Positions 1 to 11,500 of a DNA stretch of 64,000 nt are shown one piece after another. Positions within the stretch are counted from its first letter, which is position 1, and each line of letters opens with the position of its first letter. The notes under the pieces are model-generated. The model did not search any database, was not told the DNA's origin, and saw nothing but the letters and a program-made list of their open reading frames with translations. Origin of the DNA: Urechis unicinctus (lineage: Eukaryota; Annelida; Polychaeta; Xenopneusta; Urechidae); contig CM067355.1 in the NCBI GenBank assembly GCA_034190875.2, positions 35,473,751 through 35,537,750 of the forward strand. Direction: 5' to 3'. A program made the position numbers and the translations under genes.

Positions 1-299
1 AGAGGATTGGAACAAACTAACGATTTGATCCATCGATCAAGCAACGAACCGACCAACTGACCGTCAGCTCGATAAATCAATCTACAGGTCCAAATGACCG
101 CCTGACCACTCGACACATGGACTGCCCAACAGACCCTATTACTAATTGGCAATCTGATTGAGAAATCGACCGATCGCCAGTGGGAAACACCGATCATTTC
201 ACAGCAAGGTATTTCAGGACAAATAGACATATAGACCTCAAGACAGTTGCCCCAACACACTGTTAGCCAATATGCCCGACAAACTGTTAGATTGCCCAC

Positions 300-768
300 C
301 AGACTGATAGACAATAAGCCCAACAGACTGATAGACAGTCAGCCCAAAAGACTGATAGACAGTTATCCCAACAGACTGATAGACAGTCAGCCCAACAGAC
401 TGATAGACAGTCAGCCCAACAGACTTATGGACAGTTATCCCAACAGACTTATAGATTGTCATTCCAACAGACTGATAGACAGTCAGCCCAAAAGACTGAT
501 AGACAGTTATCCCAACAGACTGATAGACAGTCAGCCCAACAGACTGATAGACAGTCAGCCCAACAGACTTATGGACAGTTATCCCAACAGACTTATGGAT
601 TGTCATTCCAACAGACTGACAGACAGTCAGCCCAAAAGACTGATAGACAGTCAGCCCAACAGACTGATAGACAGTCAGCCCTACAGACTAACAGATTGTC
701 ATTCCAACAGACTGATAGACAGTCATCCTAACAGACGGCCAGACAATCCGCCCTATAGACTTCCAGAC
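300..768. repeat. 24-bp minisatellite with 144-bp higher-order period
   Basis: The unit AACAGACTGATAGACAGTCA plus four bases repeats every 24 bp. Six units form a higher-order block: the variant CCCAAAAG recurs at 343, 487 and 631, exactly 144 bp apart, with the same order of variant units between. Because 24 is divisible by 3, long stop-free frames exist on both strands; they are repeat artefacts rather than genes. The array lies about 150 bp upstream of the rolling stone-like exon, probably in its intron. Confidence 0.9.
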
Positions 769-920
769 AGCATAACAAACAGACGTCTAGACAATGAGCC
801 CAGAAGGCTCTCCGCTACAATGAGAGACATTCAGACAGACCGACGAACATCCCCCGTTGTATTCTTCAATATCGTATACACAAGCATCTTCTTGTGCCGC
901 TCCTCTCCTGTATTTTCCAG

Positions 921-1891
921 TGGGAGAAGCCCCTCCCAAGACGATGCCATTCTACTCCAAGATGAGTTGGTTTCTTCTGAACGTCACAAACAGCGTCATG
1001 TTGTTCATTACCATTGGTTACTGGGCGCTCATCTACGATTCTGATGACGGGTTTGTATCACCACTTGGACTTAACCTCCACATCATCACATTCCTGGTTG
1101 TGATGCTGAATTTCTTTATCACCCAAGAACCCGTTCGTCTCCTTCACTTCTACAACGCACAGATCTTCTTCGCAATCTACATTGCTTTTGCTGCAATCGT
1201 TTGGAAGGAAACGGGCGATGTTCGTTATGGTTTCGTGGATCCTAATGATGTGGGCAAGACCGTCGGTTTGACTCTTGGGATAATATTTCTGGTGGTGCCT
1301 CTGATTCAAGTGATATGTTTCCTATTCTACATAGCGAGAGAGAGCATGTACAAGGCATGTACAGGCGTTCTGGGTTGCTGTTGTATATGCACGAGCGGCG
1401 AGGGGGTGTCGGTGACGTCAGAGGAGAGTATATCAGATGGCCAACTCAACGTGGAGTATAACTACCCCACCGAGAAACAACCACAGGGTCTAGAAGCCCC
1501 GCGGCCTCGTTCAGGGTCCATGCCCCCGGAATATACGCCCGCACTTGCACCCCACCCAAACCACTCGCTTTACCCGGATTTAGCCACACCACAAGTAGTA
1601 CAAGCAACGCCTTACAGCGCCCCTGCACCGGAACCTATCCCTTGCACTTCCGGCCAAACTGCAGCATCAAATACACCCAAGATAGTCGTTGTTAGTCCAG
1701 GTCCAGCGACGAGGCAGCATCCAGAAGGAAATAGGGTCGTAGTGGCTCTGGGATGTAATAATGCCGGGTGCCACAACAGGAAAAAATGTCAAGGTCAAGT
1801 TCAAAGAGCCAAAGGTCGCTGCACTGAGCACCGAAAGGGAGTCAAGCAAGTCTGCAGCCGTTGTCACGGAGCCAGGAGATGCGACCTCTAA
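921..1891 (+). CDS. rolling stone-like four-pass membrane protein, 3'-terminal exon
   Basis: This open frame starts behind a strong splice acceptor (pyrimidine run then TTTTCCAG, ending 920); the first ATG in frame is 944. Four hydrophobic segments follow: SWFLLNVTNSVMLFITIGYW, then a helix around LHIITFLVVMLNFFI, a third around FFAIYIAFAAIVW, and a fourth around GIIFLVVPLIQVICFLF. The pattern 'F..QEPVRLLHFY' after the second helix resembles the 'ISAIPVRLLH' hallmark of the rolling stone family, known in Drosophila for a role in myoblast fusion. The roughly 170-residue tail is proline-rich and then basic, with seven cysteines in its last 50 residues, which is longer than I expect for the family. 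The conserved N-terminal part must lie in exons outside the window. The membrane topology is clear; the family call is from motif resemblance only. Confidence 0.65.
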
Positions 1892-2306
1892 ATATATATT
1901 TGAGATGTTCATTTAGTTTTTCATTAATATCCAGATTTGCTTAAGCAACGTTCATTATCTTTCTACCTAGGATACAAAAACAAACAAAAACGGAAGTGTG
2001 ATCAGCGGCAACGAACAACTGGACGCAATAATGAAGCACAAATATTTTCATTTGGGGAAGACTTTGAAAGCAATTACGTCAATTTAGTGGGAGGCCAGCT
2101 TTTTCTGAAGGTTTGGATAGGCAGAGTTAAGCATTTTGTCTCATCAACTTCCCGGAAATCCGGTCCTCTAATTCAAAGAAATTATGATATTTCCTAAAAG
2201 CTGTTTAATATATCACGTTGACACTACTCAATATATCTTGGTTGATGAGAAACTACATGGTTTGGAGTGAAGCAAATTAAAAATGGGTTTGTCTAAAGGT
2301 ATGAAT

Positions 2307-2660
2307 AATAAACTGAGTTTCTAATGGTACAAATTACCAGAAAGTACATCCTGTATGTTTGACAATCCTAACAAATCGCCCTTGCCCTGGACGAAGCAAC
2401 AGTGGAAGCATGTTTTAATGTTATTATGTATGGAAACATTTTGTAGACTGACTAATTACCATAGTAAATGGAAGTACATAACTTTTATATGCTATGAAGT
2501 AGTTTTTTGACGTGTCATTCATGGTGTAACTGTATAGATTTATTAAATGTTAACATTGGTTGTAATAACATGAGAAAAAGGAAATCTTAACAAACATGTC
2601 TGTCGAGTTTTTTGTCTGTATATTTCTGTGAATTATAAATTTCATGCGGTTTGTAATAAA
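2307..2660 (+). other. candidate poly(A) signals of the rolling stone-like gene
   Basis: AATAAA hexamers at 2307-2312 and 2655-2660 lie 416 and 764 bp downstream of the stop codon at 1889-1891. Either could end the transcript. The whole 1892-3400 stretch has no convincing gene; it is AT-rich and fits 3'UTR plus intergenic DNA. Confidence 0.4.
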
Positions 2661-3405
2661 GACTGATCTATCGGAAGTCCAACAGGAAGAAGGAAGCGGA
2701 AGTTAATCTAATAAGTTCTGAGGCTGGGATCAAAGTTATACATAAGATACGTTATGATAATAATAATGAGCGATATTATACCAATTTCAAGGCAGCATTG
2801 CGTTTAGCCTGAATTAACTGTCTATACCTGTCTAATGAGATAGGATGAACACGGTATAGCCGATCAACATATACAATTAACTGAGGTGTTAGTAGGGGCA
2901 GCATCCCATATCATCTTAAAGTCTGGGCTCCACCTTCAGTCTAGACAGAGCGTCATTGTAAGATAAGTTGTCTGATAATATGTATGACGGTGCTTTTTTA
3001 GGATATCTTGTTAACTATAGCTACTGTAGCCTGGTTGTCACAGTGAAAAATTATTCTTGAATTGGACATTTAATGTGCAAAAACACTGGTCAAGACAGAA
3101 GTTGGGTAAAGTTTGAGGTCTGTTTCATCTGGTTGTCCATTAGGGAGGCCACTTAGCTTGGATCTATTGAAACCCGGATGTGGCTCCAAAGGCACTCTAT
3201 AGATATATACTGCAAGAAAGTGCTGGGGGAAGGTGCCTCCTTAGTCTTGTTCCATTATAGTGCCACAAGAATTGCAGCCTTACATAAAGAATCTGTCTGA
3301 CTTACAAGGTGATGCGGATGAAATGATTTTGATAGGTGATACCTTTGGATAAGTAGCACAGTCTACGCATAAAGCTTTGCCGGGGCGAACTGCTGAGGTC
3401 GAAAA

Positions 3406-3860
3406 TTGAAGCCTGTGACGGATTGCACCTTCCGCGGTGTTCTTCCCCCACCCCCACTTGAAGCCTGTGACGGATTGCACCTTCTGCGGTGTTTTTCCCC
3501 CCCACCCCCACTTGAAGCCTGTGACGGTTGCACCTTCTGTGGTGTTTCCCCCACCCCCACTTGAAGCCTGTGACGGATTGCACCTTCTGTGGTGTTCTCC
3601 CCCCACCCCCACTTGAAGCCTGTGACGGATTGCACCTTCTGTGGTGTTCTCCCCCCACCCCCACTTGAAGCCTGTGACGGATTGCACCTTCTGTGGTGTT
3701 CTCCCCCCACCCCCACTTGAAGCCTGTGACGGATTGCACCTTCTGTGGTGTTCTCCCCCCACCCCCACTTGAAGCCTGTGACGGATTGCACCTTCTGTGG
3801 TGTTCTCCCCCCACCCCCACTTGAAGCCTGTGACGGATTGCACCTTCTGCGGTGTTCTTT
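3406..3860. repeat. 52-bp minisatellite, about nine copies
   Basis: Units begin TTGAAGCCTGTGACGGATTG and end in a C-rich run. Starts fall at 3406, 3458, 3512, 3561, 3613, 3665, 3717, 3769 and 3821, so the period is 52 bp except where the C/T run changes length (54 and 49). The minus strand gives three glycine-rich open frames that simply reflect the repeat. Confidence 0.95.
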
Positions 3861-4237
3861 TTTCCCCCTTAGACATAATTTCTTGTACTTCTGTTGTATA
3901 TCATTTTAACTTGTCGTATAGAAGGCTAGAAACCAGGGTAACTACCGTTAGTTCGTTTTTCTATTTGATATTTACAAATCGAAAGCAGAAAACGAAACGA
4001 TTTCCTGTTTCCTATTTCAACTTTACAAAACAGGAAAACGGAATCCGAAGCACTTCCGTTTTCCCGTTTGTCATCACAACACGGCCGCTCCAATAGGCTG
4101 GCGATTACCAAAGAAATCTCCTGGCGTGAGTGAAGGGTGGGAGGATTGGTGAGGCCGCATGCAGACACGCATGCATGCGCATACACAAGCACACACCCGA
4201 ACTCAACCACACACATTCATGTATATATTTAAATATG

Positions 4238-4238
4238 G

Positions 4239-4330
<92 letters not shown>
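4238..4330. repeat. (TA)n microsatellite
   Basis: About 93 bp of uninterrupted TA, preceded by a short CA-rich stretch at 4170-4215. From 4331 to 5470 I see no gene, only AT-rich unique sequence. Confidence 0.97.
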
Positions 4331-4333
<3 letters not shown>

Positions 4334-5603
4334 TGCGTCAAGCATGCATCAAGTGTAGTTTGACATCAAGCATTGTTTGACCTAGTTAACGTTTGCATCC
4401 GTGTTAGGATACTATAGGATGTACTCGAGTGTTCATCATAAATGTTTATTCTTTACTTAACCGTGTGTATAATATCTAGCTGTATTTTGCATATATAATT
4501 ATAATATTAACACCACAATATCATTTATGTCCCACACAACGAAAAAGCCGTCAAAAGATTCATTTTCAAAAGCTTCAAAGAATTTCTTGACAAAAAGAAA
4601 GATAACGAAAAGGTGATGTAATTGCCGTCAATTGCTGATTTATTTATAATAACTAGAAGTATCTTTAACAACTTGTACTGTATTGCATCAGGCAAGATAC
4701 CGATGTATATATTACCTTTTCGTCACCAGGAAGCCACACCAATGACAGTAAAAAACAGCTGCTTTTCTGACTTGTCAAATATCCGCCAATTATTTCGATA
4801 ATTTTAATAGGTCCCATTGTAGTAAACGAAAATAAAAAAATCCCGATCTGAGTCATGTCCTATGTAAGCAATGACTGCTCACTTGTGTAATCATAATGGT
4901 TGTTGTTCACGGGGTAGGGAGAGTAGTTTTTGTGGTGAGTATATAAGTTTACCCCCCAGGAACCCTAGTTCGTGCTAACGTGTTGCCAGATTAGTCTCCA
5001 TGTCATTTTCTCCCGCAAAGGGCCGCTTCCTGTTCCTTACAGCATACCCGAGAGAGCGCGCCACATTTCGGGCGAAAATAGTCTCCATGTTGTTTAGTTG
5101 GATATTTCGGGAAATAGTCTTCGTATTGCACTCCACATAACACGGCGTTGATGTAATGTGGTATGTGTGATACAATACATTAGTTAACTCTACGAATAAA
5201 TATATCATTAATTAAGATGTGTTTGGCATTATTTCGCAGAGAATTATAGTCAATCAGAAAGTTTTATTACTCAGTGTGTGAGCCTTTGGTTATTAGATAA
5301 ACCGTGCATTCAGTTGCTGTAGAATTTAAGTTAAGATTGGCAGATTACATTGCTTGTATTGATTATGTGACAAACTGATAATCCTATTTCTAGTTGTCTT
5401 CGAATCTACTTAATCACATTTCCTCATCTTGACTGACTGACGCTAAGAATATTGTCTAGATCGCTAATGTTTGTCTGTTAAGCCGTGTTTACATGAGGCA
5501 GTTGGCCGGAGCATCCATACCCAGTATTATACACAGCGCCCTCATCCCGCCCAAAGTGTCCATAATGGCGGCGCACACCATCCACAGTCTCTGTCACGTG
5601 ACA

Positions 5604-5605
5604 CA

Positions 5606-5665
<60 letters not shown>
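5604..5665. repeat. (CA)n microsatellite
   Basis: About 60 bp of CA dinucleotides with one early interruption. It lies about 150 bp below the edge of the NLR relic at 5760-6015. Confidence 0.97.
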
Positions 5666-5667
<2 letters not shown>

Positions 5668-5759
5668 AGTTCATGTGACAATATCTTTATAAAGTGTAAT
5701 CACAACTCGTTATACTATGATAGAGAGAAAAACATGGCGAATTACTAGGAGGATCAAGC

Positions 5760-6015
5760 ATAGATATATAGCATATACATATTAGTAAAGGAGCAGAGAT
5801 AGTCACGAAAGCTATTGTAATAAGAGATGAGATCATGTAAAGAAAATGGCGGCAAATGATTCGTTCAGCTTTGTACTTATCCGGCGGAAGTCGTCGTGGA
5901 GAGAGGTCGGGGGGAGGGATCAAGGGTTGTACAACGCCACTCCTCCACCGCCAACCAGAGTCTGGTGAGAGGACGCGTCAACTCCCGAGCGACGCCACGA
6001 ACGCACGGAAGAGCG
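5760..6015 (-). pseudogene. relic of an NLR LRR exon 3' end and 3'UTR
   Basis: Read on the minus strand, this segment encodes [16 protein letters not shown], matching the last LRR of NLR1 ([14 protein letters not shown]), NLR2 and NLR3. About 60 bp later it has CGACGACTTCCGCC, then a stop and GATAAGTACA, followed by a 3'UTR that tracks the NLR1 3'UTR (ACGAATCATTTRCCGCCATT and beyond to about 5770). About 90 bp of coding sequence between the two blocks is missing and frames shift, so it is dead. It is closest to NLR1 but lies in the opposite orientation, so it is a remnant of a separate duplicate. Nothing convincing remains of its NACHT or CARD exons further up (6015-6640). Confidence 0.75.
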
Positions 6016-6639
6016 ATGCCGCCTGCGATGAGTTAGACGAGGAGGTGAGGTGAAGGAAGAAGTGATATCCGCCAGGTGAATATCCGCTAATAACTGCAGA
6101 GAGATTGGACGCTCTGATTCTATTGACTTATCGAATTTCAATCATAACGGATTTTGATTCCGATAGCCAACACGCACCCATGTCTTCAGCGCTGACAAGA
6201 GGTTGCGATTTCAGAAGCCAGCTTAATCTACATCATGAGCGCCGAACTTAGTGACCAAATGTGTCTACCTATATCTTGGTTGTAATAAAACCACTCTGGC
6301 AATTTTCACAGTTAAATTGTTGACCAACATGGCCGACGCATAGCGCAATCAGTATCCGAAATGTGGCGCTATACGACGGTCTTCTCAAAGCAAGAAAACA
6401 AAAGAGACACACGAATAATATAACATGGTAAAACCAGTCAAAAAACAATCCCTGTTCATTAAGATTTGAGGCGTCGAAGTTTCTGCTTTCTGAAATACAC
6501 AGTCGACGATTTCACCGACCTTTTTTTAAATTATTGTATTCTGGATCAACTGTGAAAATTTTGACGAACAACAGAGCGCCACGACAATGAACCGCTTTAT
6601 GAACAACACGTCATTAGGTCAACGTTGCTATGCCCTAAT

Positions 6640-6707
6640 GACATGCATACATACATACATAAATACATACATACATACATACATACATACATACATACAT
6701 ACATACA

Positions 6708-6741
<34 letters not shown>

Positions 6742-6786
6742 CATACATACATACATACATACATACATACATACACATACATACAT

Positions 6787-6881
<95 letters not shown>

Positions 6882-7028
6882 TACATACATACATACATAC
6901 ATACATACATACATACATACATACATACATACATACATACATACATACATACATACATACATACATACATACATACATACATACATACATACATACATAC
7001 ATACATACATACATACGTACGTACGTAC
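6640..7028. repeat. (ACAT)n-(AC)n-(ACAT)n compound microsatellite
   Basis: About 390 bp: ACAT tetranucleotides, a central AC run (about 6803-6877), ACAT again, ending in three GTAC steps. All open frames here (YIHT- and VCMY-type) are repeat shadows on both strands. Confidence 0.97.
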
Positions 7029-7284
7029 AGTTCCATCAGAGGATAAAATATTTCTTTGTATTTCATCGTGGTAAATTCGCATGAGCTTGGCGGGATAATA
7101 TTCATTCCTCTAACGGAATGCTCCCAAGTGATAGTGAGCGTCTCTAACGGAATGCTGACCTTTTTAATTATGTTGATGCATATGATTCAGCATAAGAATG
7201 TACACAATATGTTACGTGGGGTATTATTTGGTATAGTTTGGCGGGGGCTTCGTTTGGCCTGCTCCGGGTCACCATCTTTGAAAC

Positions 7285-7425
7285 ACATAACCGAACCGGG
7301 AGCAAACCCCGCCCACTAAGTTATCGGTGGACTTGATTGGATATAGCCTAAATATGGGCGGTACTATGGCACGACGCCCAGCGTAACTGTGGGCGGTACT
7401 GTGCCGTTCATGCCCTTAATCAGAT
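7285..7425 (+). promoter_or_regulatory. putative NLR promoter block (GC boxes and inverted CCAAT)
   Basis: In the orientation of NLR1, this block holds ACCCCGCCCACT, about 20 bp, then TTGATTGGATATAG (ATTGG is an inverted CCAAT box), then GGGCGGTACTATGGCACG. A second GGGCGGTACT follows at about 7392. The same elements in the same order and similar spacing lie upstream of NLR3 in its own orientation (47250-47330, minus). No clear TATA box was found here. It is about 1.1 kb upstream of the NLR1 start codon, roughly half of which is the microsatellite at 7780-8274. The role is inferred from conservation only. Confidence 0.5.
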
Positions 7426-7779
7426 TGAGAAGAATAGAAAGAAAAGAAGACATTGAGCGATCCAGTTTAAACAACAAGGTACAGCAGATCGTTCGTAATA
7501 ATGTCGTAAGAATCTGTGTCAACTTTGCTACGGTGACGTCACTAGAAATGAGGACGAACTTCTCAAGGCGGTAAATATTATTTATCATGCATAAGAAGAA
7601 ATAGCTCTTCTAATCGCACTGTGAACCAATGGTATAGTCAACCAGCCAAGAGTGTTTCAGTCAGTTCACGGAATTTTTTTCAAAAACTCGCCATTTATTT
7701 TAAAGACAGAAGTTTTAAGTTATACTTTAACCCGACTCATTAACTAAACGAATTGTTGGTCAGTCGCGTTTGTGGCCAT

Positions 7780-7782
7780 GTG

Positions 7783-7829
<47 letters not shown>

Positions 7830-8274
7830 ATGTATGTATGTATGTATGTATGTATGTATGTATGTATGTATGAATGTATGTATGTATGAATGTATGTATG
7901 TATGTATGTATGTATGTATGTATGTATGTATGTATGTATGTATGTATGTATGTATGTATGTATGTATGTATGTATGTATGTATGTATGCATGAATGTATG
8001 TATGTATGTATGTATGTATGTATGTATGTATGTATGTATGTATGTATGTATGTATGTATGTATGTATGTTTGTGTGTATGTATGCATGTTTGCATGTATA
8101 TATGTATGTATGTATGTATGTTTGTATGTGTATGTATGTATGTATGTATGTATGTATGTATGTATGTATGTATGTATGTATGTATGTATGTATGTATGTA
8201 TGTATGTATGTATGTATGTATGTATGTATGTATGTATGTATGTATGTATGTATGTATGTATGTATGTACGTACA
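7780..8274. repeat. (TGTC)n-(TGTA)n microsatellite
   Basis: About 50 bp of TGTC steps followed by about 445 bp of TGTA with occasional variants (TGAA, TGCA, TTTG). It is the reverse-complement motif of the ACAT array at 6640-7028, so the two form a large potential inverted repeat. Open frames across it are artefacts. Confidence 0.97.
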
Positions 8275-8503
8275 TTTGGGCTTTATATCTTTTTGATTAA
8301 TCTCAACCATTGATAGCCATTCCATGACATAACCATGCGCTGATTATGTTACTCATGACGTCATTCAGACTAGTCTTTACCTTTTAACAACAGGACTGCG
8401 AAAGCGCTCTGTTAATGTTGTGATTTTATTTGATTTCCACAGGCTCATTTCGAAAAGCTACTTCAACATTCCAACGACCAAATATTTGGTAAGATTTTGA
8501 AAA

Positions 8504-8519
8504 ATGGCAACGGCGGCAG
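8504..8519 (+). CDS. NLR1 exon 1 (start codon)
   Basis: ATGGCAACGGCGGCAG followed by the donor GTGAGC. The 16-nt coding part ends in phase 1. The small ATG-GC-rich first exon resembles the one predicted for NLR3 (ATGGCG then GTAAAT at 47042-47037). Confidence 0.6.
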
Positions 8520-11500
8520 GTGAGCGCTCTTTACTTTCAGTTTCGTTTGAACTGCTGCATTAAAACTTTCAGCAAAGTCTTCTTTTTTGGTTTTAAAGAT
8601 TGTCCAACCATGAAGTAATCTACAATTCATTACCATTATCATTGACGTAAAAATCTAGCGTTTCATGTAATCACGGCTCTTATATCAACACGACATTAAA
8701 CTGATCTACTGTTTGTCTGGCAACTCGGGAAAATCAAAAGATACACCATCAGAAGACGCGCTGGAGGAGGCGTTCCTACAAAAGAGAGACTGGGTCTCGA
8801 AGTACACAACTATGGACTCGCTTTGGAATGAACTAAGGTCACAGAAAATGATTACGGAAAATGAAGAGGAAAAATTAAAGGTTGGATTCACTAACTGAAT
8901 GTTCAAAATTACGTAACGGGTGGTCCGGGGTTGGGGATGCGGTTTGGGTTGGGTATGTTGGCTAGCGTAATGGAGCTGTCGGTATAGCAATTGATTGGGT
9001 TAGTGTTATGGAGTGTTACAGGGGGCGACGGTAACATCGGCCAAAAAGCGTTACGTTATTTTGAACGACCACTTAATCTAAACATGAATGCATAACAACG
9101 CCCGGCTCAGCCATAGACAATCTTGAATCGTAGATATATTCTTTGTACAAAAATACTGAATTTCACTCTGTTGGATAATGGACTCGATCCATGTATCATA
9201 TCACTATTTAGTGCAGCACAGTACAGTTTGAAAAAACTTATTATGTTCATTTTTTTGCAGAAATTTTTTGTTAGACAAGAGCAAGTCGCTAAATTGGTTG
9301 ATATCTTAACAACAAAAAGGAAACTTGGTAAATTTTACGAGCTATTATTGAGGAAAGATCAAAAGCATGTTATCAAGAAACTAACGCCGTTGATTGACAG
9401 GTAATCACAACAATTTCTATGTGCTATACTCGGTGGTAATAAATGCATATGTGTAGACTAATCTATCTGTTGATTTTGTATTATAGCTTTGAAGATAAGC
9501 ACAGTGTAAACGAGGTTGTCGAAGATCATATAGGCAAGGGACAATTGCAGACCGTTGCTGCGGTGAGACAAATTCAAATAGTCTTGAAGTAACTCTGGTA
9601 CAATATGCAAAGTACTATCATACACTTCCAATAGTTGTTGTAACGAAATGGAATTCGACGTAAAACATGAGGCCCTGCGGATGGTTGGTGCTGGGTGGGG
9701 GGGGGGAGAGATTCACTGATAGTAAAAAGGTAGAGGTGAACCACCAAGCGGAAAACAAATTCGACCCATATCTAAACCAAGCCAAATTGAGGAAAATGCA
9801 GCTGTAAATAAACATGATCTTTGAAAATTTAACCCATCGATATACTTTATAAGCTTTAAAAAAGCGACCCATGTTTTCCGTGACAGCTTAGGTCGGATCC
9901 CTTGATTTCATGGATGTCGGTGACGTCACTTACGAAAGCATCAAATTTTTAAAAAACGAAATATATTCCATGTTTAATATCTCCATGCATTAGAACTCGA
10001 TTTTAAAACAGTTTACATACTCTGAAAGTGTTATGTAATTGTAAAATTTTTCTTAGTACATTTTGTCGAGCTTGGTTCTGTTGACTTTGAATACGTGATG
10101 AATTGAAGACACAAACGACGTTGTAGGGCCGAAAGAGGAGAAATATACTTTATTCTTCTAAAGACAGGATAACTTCTTTATTAACCAAAGTGACCGAACA
10201 GGATGATATTTAATTATTGTTGGTGATCTTGCTCTCTCGTGAGCGTGTGTTCACTCCCTTATATATCCTGTTACTTTAGGGGGCTGCCCCCCATCGGTGA
10301 GTGCTATAAGCGGAGAGGCTTCTTGTAGGTTCACCAATGAGGTCGCCCCTTAATGAGGTAGTTAATTTGGGGTTAAGGAATAACTAACGGGTAACCGGCG
10401 AGCCAGAAGCTTTAAGGTAGAGAGGGAAAAATTAAGTAAAACTGCTTACGACAATGTAGTTGTAAATGATGTATTGTGAAACAAATTCCAGCAGGTTATG
10501 ATTCAATCACTCAAGGTGTGTCCAAATTATGTCGGGATTTCTGTTTAGTATATGCACGGCCGCAAATCAGTACGGGTCAAGCTAGCCCTGGAAGTGCCTA
10601 TCAACTTTGCAAACTTCGAGCACTGCTGTGAATTTTTACCACTTAATAGCGGGTACGGATTATAAAAAAAAGGAAGGTAAATTGCTTTATCTGGGGCGGG
10701 TTTCAAAAGTTGTGTAGCTTAAAGCCTAAGTATAGGTAACAAATAATCAAAAATCAACAACAAGCGCCCGCACTTTTGTAGCTATTTTTGGCACTTATAC
10801 CAAACCATCTTCTCCTTTTTTAACATAATGGTTAATGACACGCCGCGGTAATATTTAATTGTAATTAATTGTTCATGACCATTGGCAGGGCACGTGAGGG
10901 GCAATACTACTCCTTTTGCGCTGCCCATCCATCACCAGAAGGTCTTGGGTGGCCATCATTGTAAAAAATATGCGACTCATAACATCGGTTCGGCTGCTTT
11001 TTATATGTGTGAATAATGAGTATTGTTCAAAAGAGTTTTATTTGCATAAGGCCATGTAAATATATGGCTGGTAGAAATGGTGTCCGGGTGAGTATGTGAT
11101 CCACGCGAGAGTAAAATCTTGTTAAAGTAATGTCCTTGTGAAAGTGTAAACATAGATTATAATGTTTCTTTTTGTGTATAGAGTGTCACGGAAGACAGTA
11201 TACGAATGGCCGCCGAGAGCATGCTGATAAATAATAGACCAACACTTGTGTCCCAACTTAAAATGGTTGATGAAATAATAGAACAATTGCTTTCGTCTGG
11301 AGCTCTGACAAAGGAAGAATATATAGAATACCTGAAAAAAAAGAAACCAATTAGAAAGACGAGCAACCTTATTGCTATCATAGAGATCAAAAAAGAGTTT
11401 GGTATATTCAGCAAGTGTCTACGTGTGTCTGGTCAGAATGAACTCTATCAGATCATGGTTGAAAGTGACCTAGTGAAGCCTGTTCCCGACGACGAGCTGA

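Noticed and set aside
857..920. Start of the rolling stone-like ORF at 857
   Set aside because: The codon is TTG, and a strong splice acceptor ends at 920, so the upstream part is probably intron.
6290..6575. Possible inverted-repeat element (AATTTTCACAGTT and AACTGTGAAAATT)
   Set aside because: Only about 13 bp match and the flanks do not extend the pairing, so a chance match is plausible.
6587..8325. Long open frames of YIHT/CMYV composition on both strands
   Set aside because: They are translations of tetranucleotide microsatellites; all frames are open because the repeats lack stops.
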